64,000 nt of DNA from Chloroflexota bacterium (GTDB lineage: Bacteria > Chloroflexota > Anaerolineae > Anaerolineales > Villigracilaceae): assembly GCA_016223135.1 (NCBI GenBank), contig JACRPQ010000016.1, positions 124,001 through 188,000 of the forward strand. The letters are read 5' to 3'. Position 1 is the stretch's first letter. The number at the start of each line of letters is the position of its first letter. A program made the position numbers and the translations under genes. Of the stretch, positions 35,701 to 43,725 are shown one piece after another. The notes below the pieces were generated by a model. That model saw nothing but the letters and a program-made list of their open reading frames with translations, made no database searches and had not been told where the DNA came from.

Positions 35701-37118
35701 AAGACGCCGATTACATTGGCGCATCCACCATCAGGATTGATTACCTGGTCACCGACTTTAATATCTCCCATTAATTTGTATCCAGTTGGTGTGTATATTT
35801 TTGCTGACAGCGGTTGTGCTTTCCCGAGTCCCATCTCGCCTTGTAGATTACCGACAGAATGCTTTCGGATGGAACGCGCCATAGCAATTACGGCATGTCT
35901 CTGCGCCGGCAACAGCCCCGGTTTTAACTGTCCAGGCAATGGCTTGCGCTTTGTTCCTAACATATCCAGGATCGCGGTCTCTTCCTGAGTCGGGTCGAAG
36001 TTATACAATGGTCGATAAGTGGACAGGATGTGTGCGCCAATCTGGTCGCCATACTTATGCATGAATTTGGAAAGCGGCTCGACAGTATCAATGATCTCAA
36101 TCCCAGTTTGACGCAGGATAGCAACCGTGGACACGAAGCGATCCCGAAAGACCTCCGATGTCATGTTGCCCTTCTTGTCCGTGGTCTCCTCGACTTTCTC
36201 AGTAACCTTCACCACGCGCCCCTTTACCAACATCGGCATTCCATCCTCATCATTCAAGTGCAGCGTTCCCATCATGCCGGACGCCATCAACATCGCGATG
36301 TGTCCCTTCTTTAATGGCATGACCGGTTGCTTAAACTCACCCAAGCCGCGCGATGGGTTGAGCAGATCCAGCCATTCCTTCGATGAATGCAATCCGCGTT
36401 TCTGTGTGGCATCCACGATCTCTTCCGGCTGCCAGTCCAGACGGGAGAAACGGATGGGCTGCCCTCCCGATCCTTTGTCAGATGCAGGAACCAGTTCATA
36501 CAAAGGTTCATCCATTTCCACCAACATGGGCGGTTCGACATCTGCCCAAGCCTGTACCTGATGGACTTCCTCGTGAGATGGGATCTTGTATTTCAACCGC
36601 TTGGTCGCCAGCACAATGACCTGGTTGAATCCGGTTTCAGGATAGCGATAGATGCGGATGTTTTCGTAATACCCAGCCAGGTGGGATGCCACATCCAGAT
36701 CACGCAGCAATGGATGCGGGACGATATAGATCAATACCCCGCCACGAATCAGTTTGGGCGTGGTGGATTTCAGGAACTCCAACTCCAATCGTTTTTTTTC
36801 ACCAAGACGATCATGGCTATAGGGTGGGTTGAGGAACAACAGCGTGATGGATTCGCTCGTCAGGTGACAGGAACCCCAAGGCGTATTGAAGAGACGGTCC
36901 ATCTTTTCTACAGCCAATGCAGCACGAGCTGGGGAAAGTTCAGCACCCCAACTCTGGCAGTTCAAGGCTTTTGCCACGATGGATGCAGCAGTACCTTCGC
37001 CGGCGCAGGGATCAAGCAGCCTGCCGGAGTCGGCGGGTTTGAAATAAGTTTTTAGTAGTGTAGCGACATAATCTGATGTGGCGTAGAAGCCCATTTTTTC
37101 TAGAGCGGGGGGACGCAT
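32754..37118 (-). CDS. DNA methyltransferase-SF2 helicase fusion interrupted by an intein
   Basis: The start at 37118 has AAAGGAG 6 bases upstream; a longer frame from 37172 lacks one. The precursor has 1454 residues. Residues 30-175 form an adenine-type methyltransferase (LLDPCAGEGTAASIV, then LFLNPPYSHD at about 95-104). The helicase starts at QRHAVIAMA, with Walker A GEMGLGK split after K433 by the intein (434-781) and resuming TTIGSGVVELL. DELQ (LLVADELQKFQ) and a second lobe LVETGLDLVAF ... QAVRRVWRLGQTKPV follow. A zinc-ribbon-like CCPTCG lies between. Without splicing the ATPase is dead. It is probably a replication or anti-restriction factor of the element. Confidence 0.82.
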   Translation of the reverse strand: MRPPALEKMGFYATSDYVATLLKTYFKPADSGRLLDPCAGEGTAASIVAKALNCQSWGAELSPARAALAVEKMDRLFNTPWGSCHLTSESITLLFLNPPYSHDRLGEKKRLELEFLKSTTPKLIRGGVLIYIVPHPLLRDLDVASHLAGYYENIRIYRYPETGFNQVIVLATKRLKYKIPSHEEVHQVQAWADVEPPMLVEMDEPLYELVPASDKGSGGQPIRFSRLDWQPEEIVDATQKRGLHSSKEWLDLLNPSRGLGEFKQPVMPLKKGHIAMLMASGMMGTLHLNDEDGMPMLVKGRVVKVTEKVEETTDKKGNMTSEVFRDRFVSTVAILRQTGIEIIDTVEPLSKFMHKYGDQIGAHILSTYRPLYNFDPTQEETAILDMLGTKRKPLPGQLKPGLLPAQRHAVIAMARSIRKHSVGNLQGEMGLGKAQPLSAKIYTPTGYKLMGDIKVGDQVINPDGGCANVIGVFPQGVMDIYRVTFSDGSFAECTAEHLWEVYSPLRKWKGKPRYVKPLYQIMDEPLAHSNSGNYQVFIPMVKPIEFQKRSLPIHPYLVGVLLGDGGLSGDSILLSSADDELLEYVSEYLPHPVRLISGRTKYGWRLSVGRAKTGNPLLDQIRSLGLMGHRSYDKFIPNEYLYSDKADRLALLQGLLDTDGSVAHVYGVDYVTTSLELAKGVKELVQSLGGTVSANLKYPFYTHNGERKNGRLAYRLYIKLPSDIAPFRLSRKANAYHPSGKYEPHRSIVKIEHVRQDSAQCIMLDSENQLYVTDEYIVTHNTTIGSGVVELLDAYPAIVLCPPHLVPKWIREIEETIPGAKAMEITRIGRNADDPGDVNDVRRFLQLYRSGELGKKPVAVIAHTSAKYGAGWEHAVVRRKFVDDEDGRVFEALCCPTCGSPIQIDLPGGFVKVAATLDDLGDKRRFCEVEISGYELDEQKRLKRDEHGHPVWGKRSCGTPLFQFTGRRWAIADYITKHARGDFKLLVADELQKFQAKATDQGVAFHQLVKATKYALTLTGTFFGGKSTSIFWLLHRLNAGVRKDFAFNDEKRWARLYGVLEMTRKSKRAEDDGDEDGFTGNRRYQNQAKEKPGISPAIVNRLLDTTIFLSLKDLGLALPHYAEEVVTLEMTDEQSSQYRVMAKKLYDLAIKNRRYLSTWLQWTLARPNSAFRDEVVEVDEVNQKGEVIRRKELMELPAVVDDETMPKESWLVDFCRAERQQGRKVLIYLRQTGTRDIQDRILKVLRDGGVRAEVLTSGVNPRKREEWIAKRVVGLDALVVNPRLVETGLDLVAFSSVVFAEIEYSLYTLWQAVRRVWRLGQTKPVKAIFSVYSEAMEARALALMGQKMKAAQLLYGDEVGGAIVPEEDGDILMKLAREALESADLPDLQSLFADEVVVSNSPMGCPTVPSAPLPVPEMPKTVSWSDWMTQRGVVGRSASRVRSRQVTQNQVSLF
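34776..35819 (-). mobile_element. Class 3-type intein with LAGLIDADG homing endonuclease
   Basis: The insert is 348 residues (434-781 of the precursor) inside the helicase P-loop. It begins with Ala (AQPLSAKIYTPTGY, GDIKVGDQV), not Cys or Ser, and ends IVTHN before a C-extein Thr. It has the WCT set of class 3 inteins: Trp in AEHLWEV (block B), Cys in AQCIMLD (block F) and Thr in VTHN. Two dodecapeptide motifs, LLGDGGL and LLDTDGS, mark a homing endonuclease. The coding sequence is AT-richer than the flanking extein. Confidence 0.85.
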
Positions 37119-37141
37119 ATCAAACTCCTTTTGAAAATAAA

Positions 37142-37169
37142 ATCCCCCACGCCAAATGGCATGGGGGAT
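37142..37169 (-). terminator. Terminator before the methyltransferase-helicase gene
   Basis: ATCCCCCA-c-GCC pairs with GGC-a-TGGGGGAT (one mismatch, AAAT loop). The minus strand continues TTTTATTTT. It separates the helicase gene from the gene upstream. Confidence 0.82.
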
Positions 37170-37188
37170 CAAGTCGAATTTTGTTTGC

Positions 37189-37578
37189 TTACTTCACCTT
37201 ACAGAACAACCGCCCGGCGATGTTCACAAAGCCGAGCGGTTCATTCTTTTCCAGGTCAACGAACTCCGGCAATCCGCGAGACCAGTCCGACTCCGAATGA
37301 CGGAACTGGATCACCAGCGTGCGATGTTCCTTGCGGAGATCGGTCCACAATTGCCAGACCTCTCCTCGTCCATCACAGGTGGTGAACTCGAAGCGCTGGA
37401 GGGCTGCTTCTGCCATAACTTGTTTCCTTGTCTTCACTGGAATTTTCACATCCACGAATTTCAGTAAATACTGCCAGTCGGCTTTGCGCATTTGTGCCAG
37501 CCAGTATGCCAGGGGATCGTTCGAATTCAAGGCTTTGTTCATATCGAAGATCTCCTCTGCGGGGATGGAACGTAACAT
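37189..37578 (-). CDS. Unknown small element protein
   Basis: The protein has 129 residues. I do not recognise it. The start at 37578 has AGGAGG 5 bases upstream; an internal ATG at residue 13 also has GAGGAG. The sequence is soluble and mixed alpha/beta, with a conserved-looking FVDLEKNEPLGFVNIAGRLF end. It ends at the terminator 37142-37169 and lies 9 bases after the gene upstream, so it is co-transcribed with the cluster up to 39481. Confidence 0.65.
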   Translation of the reverse strand: MLRSIPAEEIFDMNKALNSNDPLAYWLAQMRKADWQYLLKFVDVKIPVKTRKQVMAEAALQRFEFTTCDGRGEVWQLWTDLRKEHRTLVIQFRHSESDWSRGLPEFVDLEKNEPLGFVNIAGRLFCKVK

Positions 37579-37587
37579 GGTTGCCTC

Positions 37588-38664
37588 CTATATCTTCAAA
37601 ACTTCCTGCTCCAGCAGGTTCTGTACCAGGTCCTGCCAGGGTTTGGACAGATCGAGCCTGACTCCCCCACGGCAATCCCCGCCCGTGACCAGCCGCTGGA
37701 TGTATTCTGCATCCAGCGCATACTCCCAAAGCGTCCTTGCCCACGCGTCCGGGATGGGAAAGGCAAGCGTCTCCTGCAGGCGTTTCAGAGTCAGCGCTTG
37801 CAACTGCGCTTCAACATCTCCATTTTCAAAGACCAGGGCATAAGCGGCATCGTCCTTTGCCTCCCACTTGCCAGGCAATGCCTTGCGGCAGATGATCCCA
37901 GCATGCAAGACATTGAACTCCGGCAATGGTTGTGTCAGCATCTTCACTTCGCCATCGGCAAGCACCGATGTGCCGCGCATGGAACAACTGCCTTTGCCAC
38001 GGATTAGCGAGGCCCAGAGACTCTCTACGCTAGTCTTGTGGGCGGCGATACCGACATACACCAGTGTGTGCTGATAAGGTCGATCCTGCAGCACTGCAAA
38101 GCCGGTCACATCAGCGCGTGTATGAGCATTGGTCAGGGCGGGGATGCGTCCTTCCGGGTAGAGGTGCTGAACAGGAGAGACGTCCTCCACCGGTTCGATG
38201 CGATAGACGTACACACCTGCGTTGGCCCGCACCAGTTCCTGGTTGATGTCCCGCAGCAGTTCATGCGTGTTCAAGCCGACATTGATGGCTGTGAAGGTGA
38301 TCTCGATCTCCTCCACTTGAATGCGGACAGTGCGCGCGTTCATGTCCACCATCGCACTCCCTGGAAGCCACTCCTTGAGGTTCTTCAAGACAGGTGGCAG
38401 ATCAGCGCCGGGTAACGGTGTAAACCACAACGCCCCATGAAACGGAACATTGGGAACCGACTCGAATTTTCCATACGGCGCGGTGTAGCGATCCCGTCCC
38501 AGGAATTCGACATCGGGCAAGTCGTTCAATGCCGGCAGCCAGAACTGCTCATAGGAGGACACGAGTACCTTTCCATTTGTGGTTGCCTCTTTTTGAGCAG
38601 TTCTCAACTCTTCAATCCGTTCCTTGATGTATTCATCTTCATACGGTTCAGTCCATGCGTACAT
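37588..38664 (-). CDS. Unknown element protein, 358 residues
   Basis: I do not recognise a family. The N-terminal 40 residues are highly charged (EDEYIKERIEELRTAQKEA), the rest a soluble mixed fold. A segment PFHGALWFTPLPGADLPPVLKNL and a Gly-Ser-rich SLIRGKGSCSMRGTS stand out. Its start overlaps the stop of the gene upstream (TAATG) with GGAGG inside that gene, so it is translationally coupled. Confidence 0.65.
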   Translation of the reverse strand: MYAWTEPYEDEYIKERIEELRTAQKEATTNGKVLVSSYEQFWLPALNDLPDVEFLGRDRYTAPYGKFESVPNVPFHGALWFTPLPGADLPPVLKNLKEWLPGSAMVDMNARTVRIQVEEIEITFTAINVGLNTHELLRDINQELVRANAGVYVYRIEPVEDVSPVQHLYPEGRIPALTNAHTRADVTGFAVLQDRPYQHTLVYVGIAAHKTSVESLWASLIRGKGSCSMRGTSVLADGEVKMLTQPLPEFNVLHAGIICRKALPGKWEAKDDAAYALVFENGDVEAQLQALTLKRLQETLAFPIPDAWARTLWEYALDAEYIQRLVTGGDCRGGVRLDLSKPWQDLVQNLLEQEVLKI

Positions 38665-38927
38665 TATTCCTCCGGGGTAGTGATGGTGAGATGGAAATCC
38701 AGCAGACCGAAGACCTCCCCCTCTTCCGGGTCGTCACTGGCTGTGACCGTGGGCTGGTATTCGGTGAGATAGCGCCAGTCCAGGATGTGGCTGGTATCCG
38801 AACAGATGCCGTTCCCGGTCAACAGTTCGGACATTTCATCAGCGACGGAGTCCGGGTCGGCGTCGGCGGCGACTGCGATCTGGATGGTCAGGATGCGAAT
38901 CTGCTGATTGGGTTTTACGGCGTGCAT
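38664..38927 (-). CDS. Unknown 87-residue acidic protein
   Basis: This small acidic protein (SVADEMSELLTG, SDDPEEGEVFGLL) has a beta-alpha-beta look, with QIRILTIQIAVAADADP at the start. GAGG precedes ATG 38927. It overlaps the gene upstream by 13 bases and the gene downstream by 1 base. No known family is recognised. Confidence 0.6.
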   Translation of the reverse strand: MHAVKPNQQIRILTIQIAVAADADPDSVADEMSELLTGNGICSDTSHILDWRYLTEYQPTVTASDDPEEGEVFGLLDFHLTITTPEE

Positions 38928-39481
38928 GTTTCCTCACTTTCCTCCACATGAATGCTGTCCTCCTCGCGCACGACCGACAGCCACGGCCCGACCTCCTCCG
39001 AATGGCGCGGTTCACAGCCGATCAGAATCGGCACATTCGGCGTTTCATCCGCCAGGGATTTGGCAAGCGCGAGCGCCTTCGGCAGATTGCCGTGAATGTG
39101 GTTCGGGAACAACCCGACCTGATGGGCGATCAGATTACCCTTGCGCCAGACCTTGAAGACACCTTGTACCTCCGGGTAACGATCTTCGGGCAGCTGATTG
39201 AAGTTCAGGTGATATTCCTGCAGGGCGACTTCCAGCGTGATCCAGGTGATCCCCAGTTCCGCGTCGTGTCCTTCAAAGAGATCCCTCAAGACTGCGACCG
39301 CGTCGTCCTTTGTGATCGGGATGCCCGCGTTCAGGGCGCTTTCCAGCAAATCATCGACCTGCCAGATGGGGGCGATCTTGTCCTGCCAGTAATGGTGCAG
39401 GATGCGCAGCACGTCCTCATTTGGAATGTGCAGTTCGATTGAAATGGCGTCGGCCATTTCTTCAATGACATGATCGTTCAT
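38915..39481 (-). CDS. Unknown element protein, 188 residues
   Basis: This acidic soluble protein starts at ATG 39481 after AAAGGAA. It has no recognisable motif. A helical N-terminal half (about 1-75) is followed by a beta-rich part (GVFKVWRKGNLIAHQVGLFPN). It is first in the tightly packed run down to 37189. Confidence 0.6.
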   Translation of the reverse strand: MNDHVIEEMADAISIELHIPNEDVLRILHHYWQDKIAPIWQVDDLLESALNAGIPITKDDAVAVLRDLFEGHDAELGITWITLEVALQEYHLNFNQLPEDRYPEVQGVFKVWRKGNLIAHQVGLFPNHIHGNLPKALALAKSLADETPNVPILIGCEPRHSEEVGPWLSVVREEDSIHVEESEETCTP

Positions 39482-39492
39482 GGTTTATTCCT

Positions 39493-39810
39493 TTACAGGT
39501 GTAGATGGGAATAGGTCATGCCATCATCACCAAGCAGCGAGTAGTGAATGGCATAAGCTTTGCGGATGTAGCGGCGTGCGCCGCGTTCGAAGCGGAAGAG
39601 GGGTTCGTTTTTGTACAGATACTTCCTGGGCGTGCGGCGAAAGATCGTCCAGCCGATGGCATCCGTCGCACCAGGTTGACTGCGTTCAATCTGAACACGT
39701 ACACCGCTCCGCAACAAGGACAGGGTTTGTTCGAGAGTGAGTGGAAGTTCTGCACCTGGCAAAGTAGCCTTGAAGGGCAGGATAACCAGATCCGGTTTGG
39801 TCGGCATCAT
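39493..39810 (-). CDS. Unknown 105-residue basic protein
   Basis: The start ATGATG overlaps the stop of the gene upstream. The C-terminal half is rich in Arg and aromatic residues (RRTPRKYLYKNEPLFRFERG), which may mean nucleic-acid contact. No family is recognised. Confidence 0.55.
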   Translation of the reverse strand: MMPTKPDLVILPFKATLPGAELPLTLEQTLSLLRSGVRVQIERSQPGATDAIGWTIFRRTPRKYLYKNEPLFRFERGARRYIRKAYAIHYSLLGDDGMTYSHLHL

Positions 39811-40235
39811 GGTGTCCCGTCCCCTTGTGTATCAAGCCAGCGCTTTAGCTCCTGCTTTTCCTTTTCAATCTGCTGAATGAGATCATCACGCACCTGCGTC
39901 TCATCCCAGCCGGTATGATGTGCATCTTCCAGTTCCTTCAAGAATTTGGTGATGTCGCGCTTTTCCTCAGGGACAGGGTCAAAGGTGGGATCGGCAGTCG
40001 CCTCCACGGAGACATACTCATGCCAGGGATGATCGTCCTCACTCACCACATCGAAGAAGCGTTCCTCGATCTTCACCTGTTGGGCGATGAAGAACAATCC
40101 ATCGGAGAGAACGGAACGTATTTGTGTATCAACTTCCTCAACGGTCCGTTGTGTTTCATTCGGGAGGATAACTTCGCCATGCTGCTTGTAATTGCTGGCA
40201 TCGCGGTACATGTAGACAAAGCGAATGTTAGTCAT
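39807..40235 (-). CDS. Unknown 142-residue protein
   Basis: The protein begins TNIRFVYMYRDASNYKQHGE, a start I associate with small proteins of plasmids and integrative elements but without known function. The C-terminal part is a charged helix (LIQQIEKEKQELKRWLDTQ), likely coiled coil. It overlaps both neighbours by a few bases. Confidence 0.6.
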   Translation of the reverse strand: MTNIRFVYMYRDASNYKQHGEVILPNETQRTVEEVDTQIRSVLSDGLFFIAQQVKIEERFFDVVSEDDHPWHEYVSVEATADPTFDPVPEEKRDITKFLKELEDAHHTGWDETQVRDDLIQQIEKEKQELKRWLDTQGDGTP

Positions 40236-40626
40236 CGGACACCCTGCCTCCCTCCGCCCAGCCTTGTGCCTTGATATTGCGCGCCCACATGCTCAGGAAG
40301 GAGGAGACATCCTTGTGGAAGCGGGTATCCACATAGGTCTTTCCATCACGCTCGATGAACTTCGAGCGATACCCGAAGAAGGCTTGGGTGATGCCGGTCG
40401 GCACCCAGGAGGGATAATGCAATTCCACATCCGGGTCGGCGATCAGGTCGCCGTTCTGCTCGAAGTAGTGCGCGACGCTGATCATCTCACCGTGACGTTC
40501 GATCACCAAAGGCTGGTAGCCGGTCTTCTCAAAGCGCACATGGAAGGAGTCCTTCTTTTGGAAATCCTCCAAAAGGTTGTGTGACTTCAACAGGTGTTCG
40601 ATGGTTTCTTGAAAGAGTGTGGTCAT
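40228..40626 (-). CDS. Unknown 132-residue protein (DUF6908-like)
   Basis: The sequence YQPLVIERHGEMISVAHYFEQNGDLIADPDVELH resembles the small DUF6908-type proteins of mobile elements that take part in no known pathway; this match is from memory and weak. GGAG precedes the ATG. A perfect hairpin (40648-40674) separates it from the gene upstream. Confidence 0.55.
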   Translation of the reverse strand: MTTLFQETIEHLLKSHNLLEDFQKKDSFHVRFEKTGYQPLVIERHGEMISVAHYFEQNGDLIADPDVELHYPSWVPTGITQAFFGYRSKFIERDGKTYVDTRFHKDVSSFLSMWARNIKAQGWAEGGRVSDD

Positions 40627-40647
40627 TTTGGTTTCTCCATGAAAAGA

Positions 40648-40674
40648 TCGGAGGGCGACATGGTCGCCCTCCGA
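40648..40674 (-). terminator. Perfect 12-base hairpin terminator
   Basis: TCGGAGGGCGAC (40648-40659) and its complement (40663-40674) have a 3-base loop. The minus strand continues with CTTTTC. Confidence 0.8.
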
Positions 40675-40686
40675 ATGCCTATTGAT

Positions 40687-41451
40687 CTATTCGTCCCAGC
40701 CGCTGATGCTGTCTTCCATCGCGGCTTCCAGCCAACCGTCATCACCGAGACGGGAGGCATTCTCATACTGCTCCACCAATGGACCTTCATCGGGCTCAAT
40801 TTCTGCCTCCTGGAATTCGTGATCGGGACGCAGGATGACATCTGCCGGGAAATCGCCTGCCTTCCAAATCTCCAGCGTGCGTGCGACTTCATAGCCGGGT
40901 TTGCAGAATTCCTGTGGGTCGAGTTCCGGTGAAACGATCACCACATATTCATCGGAGTCGGAGGTGTAGTGCGCCAACATGTACGGTCCGATCTCGGAGA
41001 GCGCAGCTTGTTTGTATTCAAAAGGCGGTAATGGCACACCGGCTTCCCCAAACAGCCAGGTGATCTTTTCCTTGAGCCATTCGATGTCGGCATCGCGGTT
41101 GAAGATCGTGCGGCGTTGGAAATCACGGGGGATGTCGGTCAGGTTGCAATACTCATCCGGCTTCTGGTCTGCCAGGGCGTAAGCGGAGGTTTCAATCTCC
41201 AGACCGACAATGGCATCCTCCTCCCATCTCCAATGCACACTGCCGACATACTCGCAGGGCTTGGAAAACGCGCCGGGATTCATAACGATGCCATCCCAGC
41301 CTTTGGGATGATCTTTGGGTGTACACCAGACCTGAAAGCCACCGCTGCCCGCTTCGAAGATCGCGGCAGGATGAGGATTGCTGGCGATGTCGAGTTTGCG
41401 CGCCAGGTCGAGTACGGGTTTCATACGTTGATGTTCAGAATGGTGGGACAT
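40687..41451 (-). CDS. Unknown element protein, 254 residues
   Basis: Soluble, acidic and tryptophan-rich (VHWRWEEDAIVGLEIE, DIEWLKEKITWLFGEAG). No family is recognised. The ATG has AAGGAG upstream. It ends just before the hairpin at 40648-40674, so it probably terminates a transcript. Confidence 0.6.
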   Translation of the reverse strand: MSHHSEHQRMKPVLDLARKLDIASNPHPAAIFEAGSGGFQVWCTPKDHPKGWDGIVMNPGAFSKPCEYVGSVHWRWEEDAIVGLEIETSAYALADQKPDEYCNLTDIPRDFQRRTIFNRDADIEWLKEKITWLFGEAGVPLPPFEYKQAALSEIGPYMLAHYTSDSDEYVVIVSPELDPQEFCKPGYEVARTLEIWKAGDFPADVILRPDHEFQEAEIEPDEGPLVEQYENASRLGDDGWLEAAMEDSISGWDE

Positions 41452-41480
41452 GATTTGCTCCTTGTGGTTGTGATTTGGAT

Positions 41481-42173
41481 CTATCCGCCGCGCGGACCAT
41501 CGTAGTCGTATTGATGATGAATTTCCTCGATCCCCTCAGACCAGCGGGCATGTCCGCTGAAGCCCATGCCGCCTTCAAAGTATTTCAACTCGAAGGTGTG
41601 ATCAGGGAACATCGCGGCAAGTTTTTCGATCACGGGGATGGGCGGACTCCATGCGGTATCGAATTCCAGGAATGCCTGGATGGGTTCAGCATCCGGCAAG
41701 GGACTGCCGCATTGCCGGCAGGTCAGGACGACCATCGTCTCGGTCTTATGAACCGTCTGGCAATAGGCGCACTTGGATGTCTTGCGGAGAGGTCTGGAGG
41801 AGTCGGCGCGCGTGGTGAGATGGACATGACAGGCATTCCACTTTGTCTGCCAAAAATCGCAGCACCATTCATAGCCGCCTGAGTTGTAGCCATCCTTGAT
41901 CCACGGTACGCCAGGTTCCACACCATATTCCGCGCCGAGCGCTTCGAGTTTTTGTTTGCGTTGCGGGTCATCGTTTGCAATGGCAGCAAGCTTTTCCCGA
42001 TATTCCTCTGCGCGTTTGTCCATATCGCGATACATCTGCGGATAGGGAATGATCTTGTTGAAGTCCAGGATGCGGACATCTTCATTCTCCCCGGATTGGG
42101 AATGGATGGTTTCGAGAATCCTGTTTACATCGGGACCGGTGATGGTCAGTTCGTTTTCAGCCCAATTAGGCAT
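41481..42173 (-). CDS. Api92/DUF1281-like ferredoxin-fold protein with zinc ribbon
   Basis: The N-terminus MPNWAENELTITGP, the central YNSGGYEWCCDFWQTKWNA and the C-terminus FELKYFEGGMGFSG are the hallmarks of the Api92-like (YubB/DUF1281) proteins of plasmids and phages, which have no established biochemical role. An inserted CAYCQ ... CRQCG (about 131-158) forms a zinc ribbon not found in the usual members. AAGGAG precedes the start. 230 residues. Confidence 0.75.
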   Translation of the reverse strand: MPNWAENELTITGPDVNRILETIHSQSGENEDVRILDFNKIIPYPQMYRDMDKRAEEYREKLAAIANDDPQRKQKLEALGAEYGVEPGVPWIKDGYNSGGYEWCCDFWQTKWNACHVHLTTRADSSRPLRKTSKCAYCQTVHKTETMVVLTCRQCGSPLPDAEPIQAFLEFDTAWSPPIPVIEKLAAMFPDHTFELKYFEGGMGFSGHARWSEGIEEIHHQYDYDGPRGG

Positions 42174-42541
42174 GGGATTGCTCCTTGTGTTTGAAATAGT
42201 TCCTGCCGGCTTGTGACCGGCAGGGTGGGACTTGGCGAATATTCAGCTTGATCCTGCGCATCGCATTCCAACGCAATGGAGAGTTCCTCAGGCGTCATGC
42301 TTTCCTCGATGATGAGCTGCTCCATGCGCGGGTCGGCGCGCGCCAGGCGTTCGGCGTCAGCGGCTGTGCGGATGTCTGGATTGTTACTTCCATAGCGTGC
42401 GAAGTAACCTGCCCCGACGCGGCTTACAAAGGGTCCGATGACAGTCTTGTACAAATGTCCGTGGGTTTGTTTTGTGGGTGGCATGGCAGAGTAAAACAGG
42501 ATCAGATCATCCTCTTCACGCTTGCCGAGATAGAATGGCAT
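42146..42541 (-). CDS. Unknown 131-residue protein
   Basis: Soluble; starts MPFYLGKREEDDLILFY after AGGAGG. No family is recognised. It overlaps the Api92-like gene by 28 bases, and the overlap contains the hairpin-free coupling region plus a CCTGCCGG inverted repeat (42202-42224) within its own coding end. Confidence 0.55.
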   Translation of the reverse strand: MPFYLGKREEDDLILFYSAMPPTKQTHGHLYKTVIGPFVSRVGAGYFARYGSNNPDIRTAADAERLARADPRMEQLIIEESMTPEELSIALECDAQDQAEYSPSPTLPVTSRQELFQTQGAIPCLIGLKTN

Positions 42542-42549
42542 GTTCCCTC

Positions 42550-42927
42550 CTAAAAATCCTGGATCAGTCCCAGCAAAATCAATTGCTCCTTTTCCTCGAC
42601 ATGCAGGCGCAAGCTGGTCTCGATGAAACGACCGCTGATCTTGTCATCGCGCAGGAAGTCGAACGTGAAGGAAAAGGACGGACGCTGGTCAAGAACCAGA
42701 TGGTGATGCGCCAGCCAAAGTGCATCATAGAGTTGCTGGTCATGGTCATCCTCGTCATCGGCATGGATGGGCATCAAGGCATCGCTCAACGATTGGCTGA
42801 TCTCCACTTTTTTGGTGAAACCCAGACAGGCGGTTGCCCAACCCTCATCGAGCCAGGTGGTGTTCTTGAAGATGCTTTTTACAGGAGGCGCAACAGCAAA
42901 GGTGAGATTGAGAGTCAGTTGTTTCAT
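42550..42927 (-). CDS. Unknown 125-residue protein
   Basis: The start is taken at 42927 (AGGAGG upstream), not 42975, which overlaps RadC. The protein is acidic, with a run of Asp/His (HADDEDDHDQQLYDALWLAHHH). No known family. Confidence 0.58.
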   Translation of the reverse strand: MKQLTLNLTFAVAPPVKSIFKNTTWLDEGWATACLGFTKKVEISQSLSDALMPIHADDEDDHDQQLYDALWLAHHHLVLDQRPSFSFTFDFLRDDKISGRFIETSLRLHVEEKEQLILLGLIQDF

Positions 42928-42935
42928 CCCGCCTC

Positions 42936-43652
42936 CTAGTTGAAGCCCAACCCGCGTTCCTTGAGGCTGACCCACTTGCCTTGACCGATCACGAGATGAT
43001 CCAGCAGGTCGATGTCAAGCAATTTGCCAGCCTGCACAATGGCGCGCGTGACCGCCACATCATCCGGCGATGGCGTGGGGTCACCCGAGGGATGGTTATG
43101 GATCAAAATCAGGGCGGAGGCATGGCGGCTGATTGCGGCCTGAAAGACCTCGCCCACCCGCACCTGGGATGAACTGACCGATCCCTGATAGATCTCAACG
43201 ATCTCCAACACGCGGTTGCGCCGGTCCAGCAGGATCGTTCTTAAATGTTCCTTTTCGAGCAGCGACATTTCAGCCTGAACCAATGCAGCAGCATCGGCTG
43301 GTGAGTTGATCGCCGTGCGTTCATCGCCCGGCATACTCAAACGCAACCCCAGATTGAGCGCCGCCTTGATGCGAATGGCGGTTGCCTGATTGATGCCTTT
43401 TACTTTGGCGAGTTCGGAGGGATGCGCCTGGTACAGGCGGCGGATGTCGCCATCGAAACGCGCCAGCAGAGCCTGCGAGAGTTCGATCTGTTTGGCCCCG
43501 CCGATCACTGCGGCCATGAGTTCGGTGATGTTGCAGGCAGTGGGATCCTGGGTGATGCGATAAGCAGGTTGTTCGCGCAGGGGCATGGTTTTGAGGATGG
43601 GTGGTTCATAGGTGGACGGGGATTGGAGCAACAGGGAATTGTTGTCGTTCAT
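42936..43652 (-). CDS. radC: RadC-family JAB/MPN protein
   Basis: The protein has 238 residues. A helix-hairpin-helix-like N-terminal part (LAKVKGINQATAIRIKAAL, about 81-99) is followed by the JAB metalloprotease-like domain with HNHPSGDPTPSPDD (185-198), carrying both His and the Asp of the zinc site, and E-residue helix upstream. RadC homologues are frequent on integrative elements and plasmids. Their cellular reaction remains unproven. AAGGAG lies before the ATG. Confidence 0.88.
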   Translation of the reverse strand: MNDNNSLLLQSPSTYEPPILKTMPLREQPAYRITQDPTACNITELMAAVIGGAKQIELSQALLARFDGDIRRLYQAHPSELAKVKGINQATAIRIKAALNLGLRLSMPGDERTAINSPADAAALVQAEMSLLEKEHLRTILLDRRNRVLEIVEIYQGSVSSSQVRVGEVFQAAISRHASALILIHNHPSGDPTPSPDDVAVTRAIVQAGKLLDIDLLDHLVIGQGKWVSLKERGLGFN

Positions 43653-43670
43653 GGGACTCCTTGGGAAATG

Positions 43671-43707
43671 AAAGACGGCATGGAGCCAATGACTCCATGC
43701 CGTCTTT
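43671..43707 (-). terminator. Perfect 15-base hairpin between clamp and RadC genes
   Basis: AAAGACGGCATGGAG (43671-43685) pairs perfectly with 43693-43707 around a 7-base loop; it is A/T flanked on both sides. Confidence 0.82.
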
Positions 43708-43725
43708 GTGAATATGGTTTACTGG

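Noticed and set aside
36387-37055. 222-residue + frame
   Set aside because: Lies antisense to the methyltransferase part of the long minus gene, whose motifs are clear.
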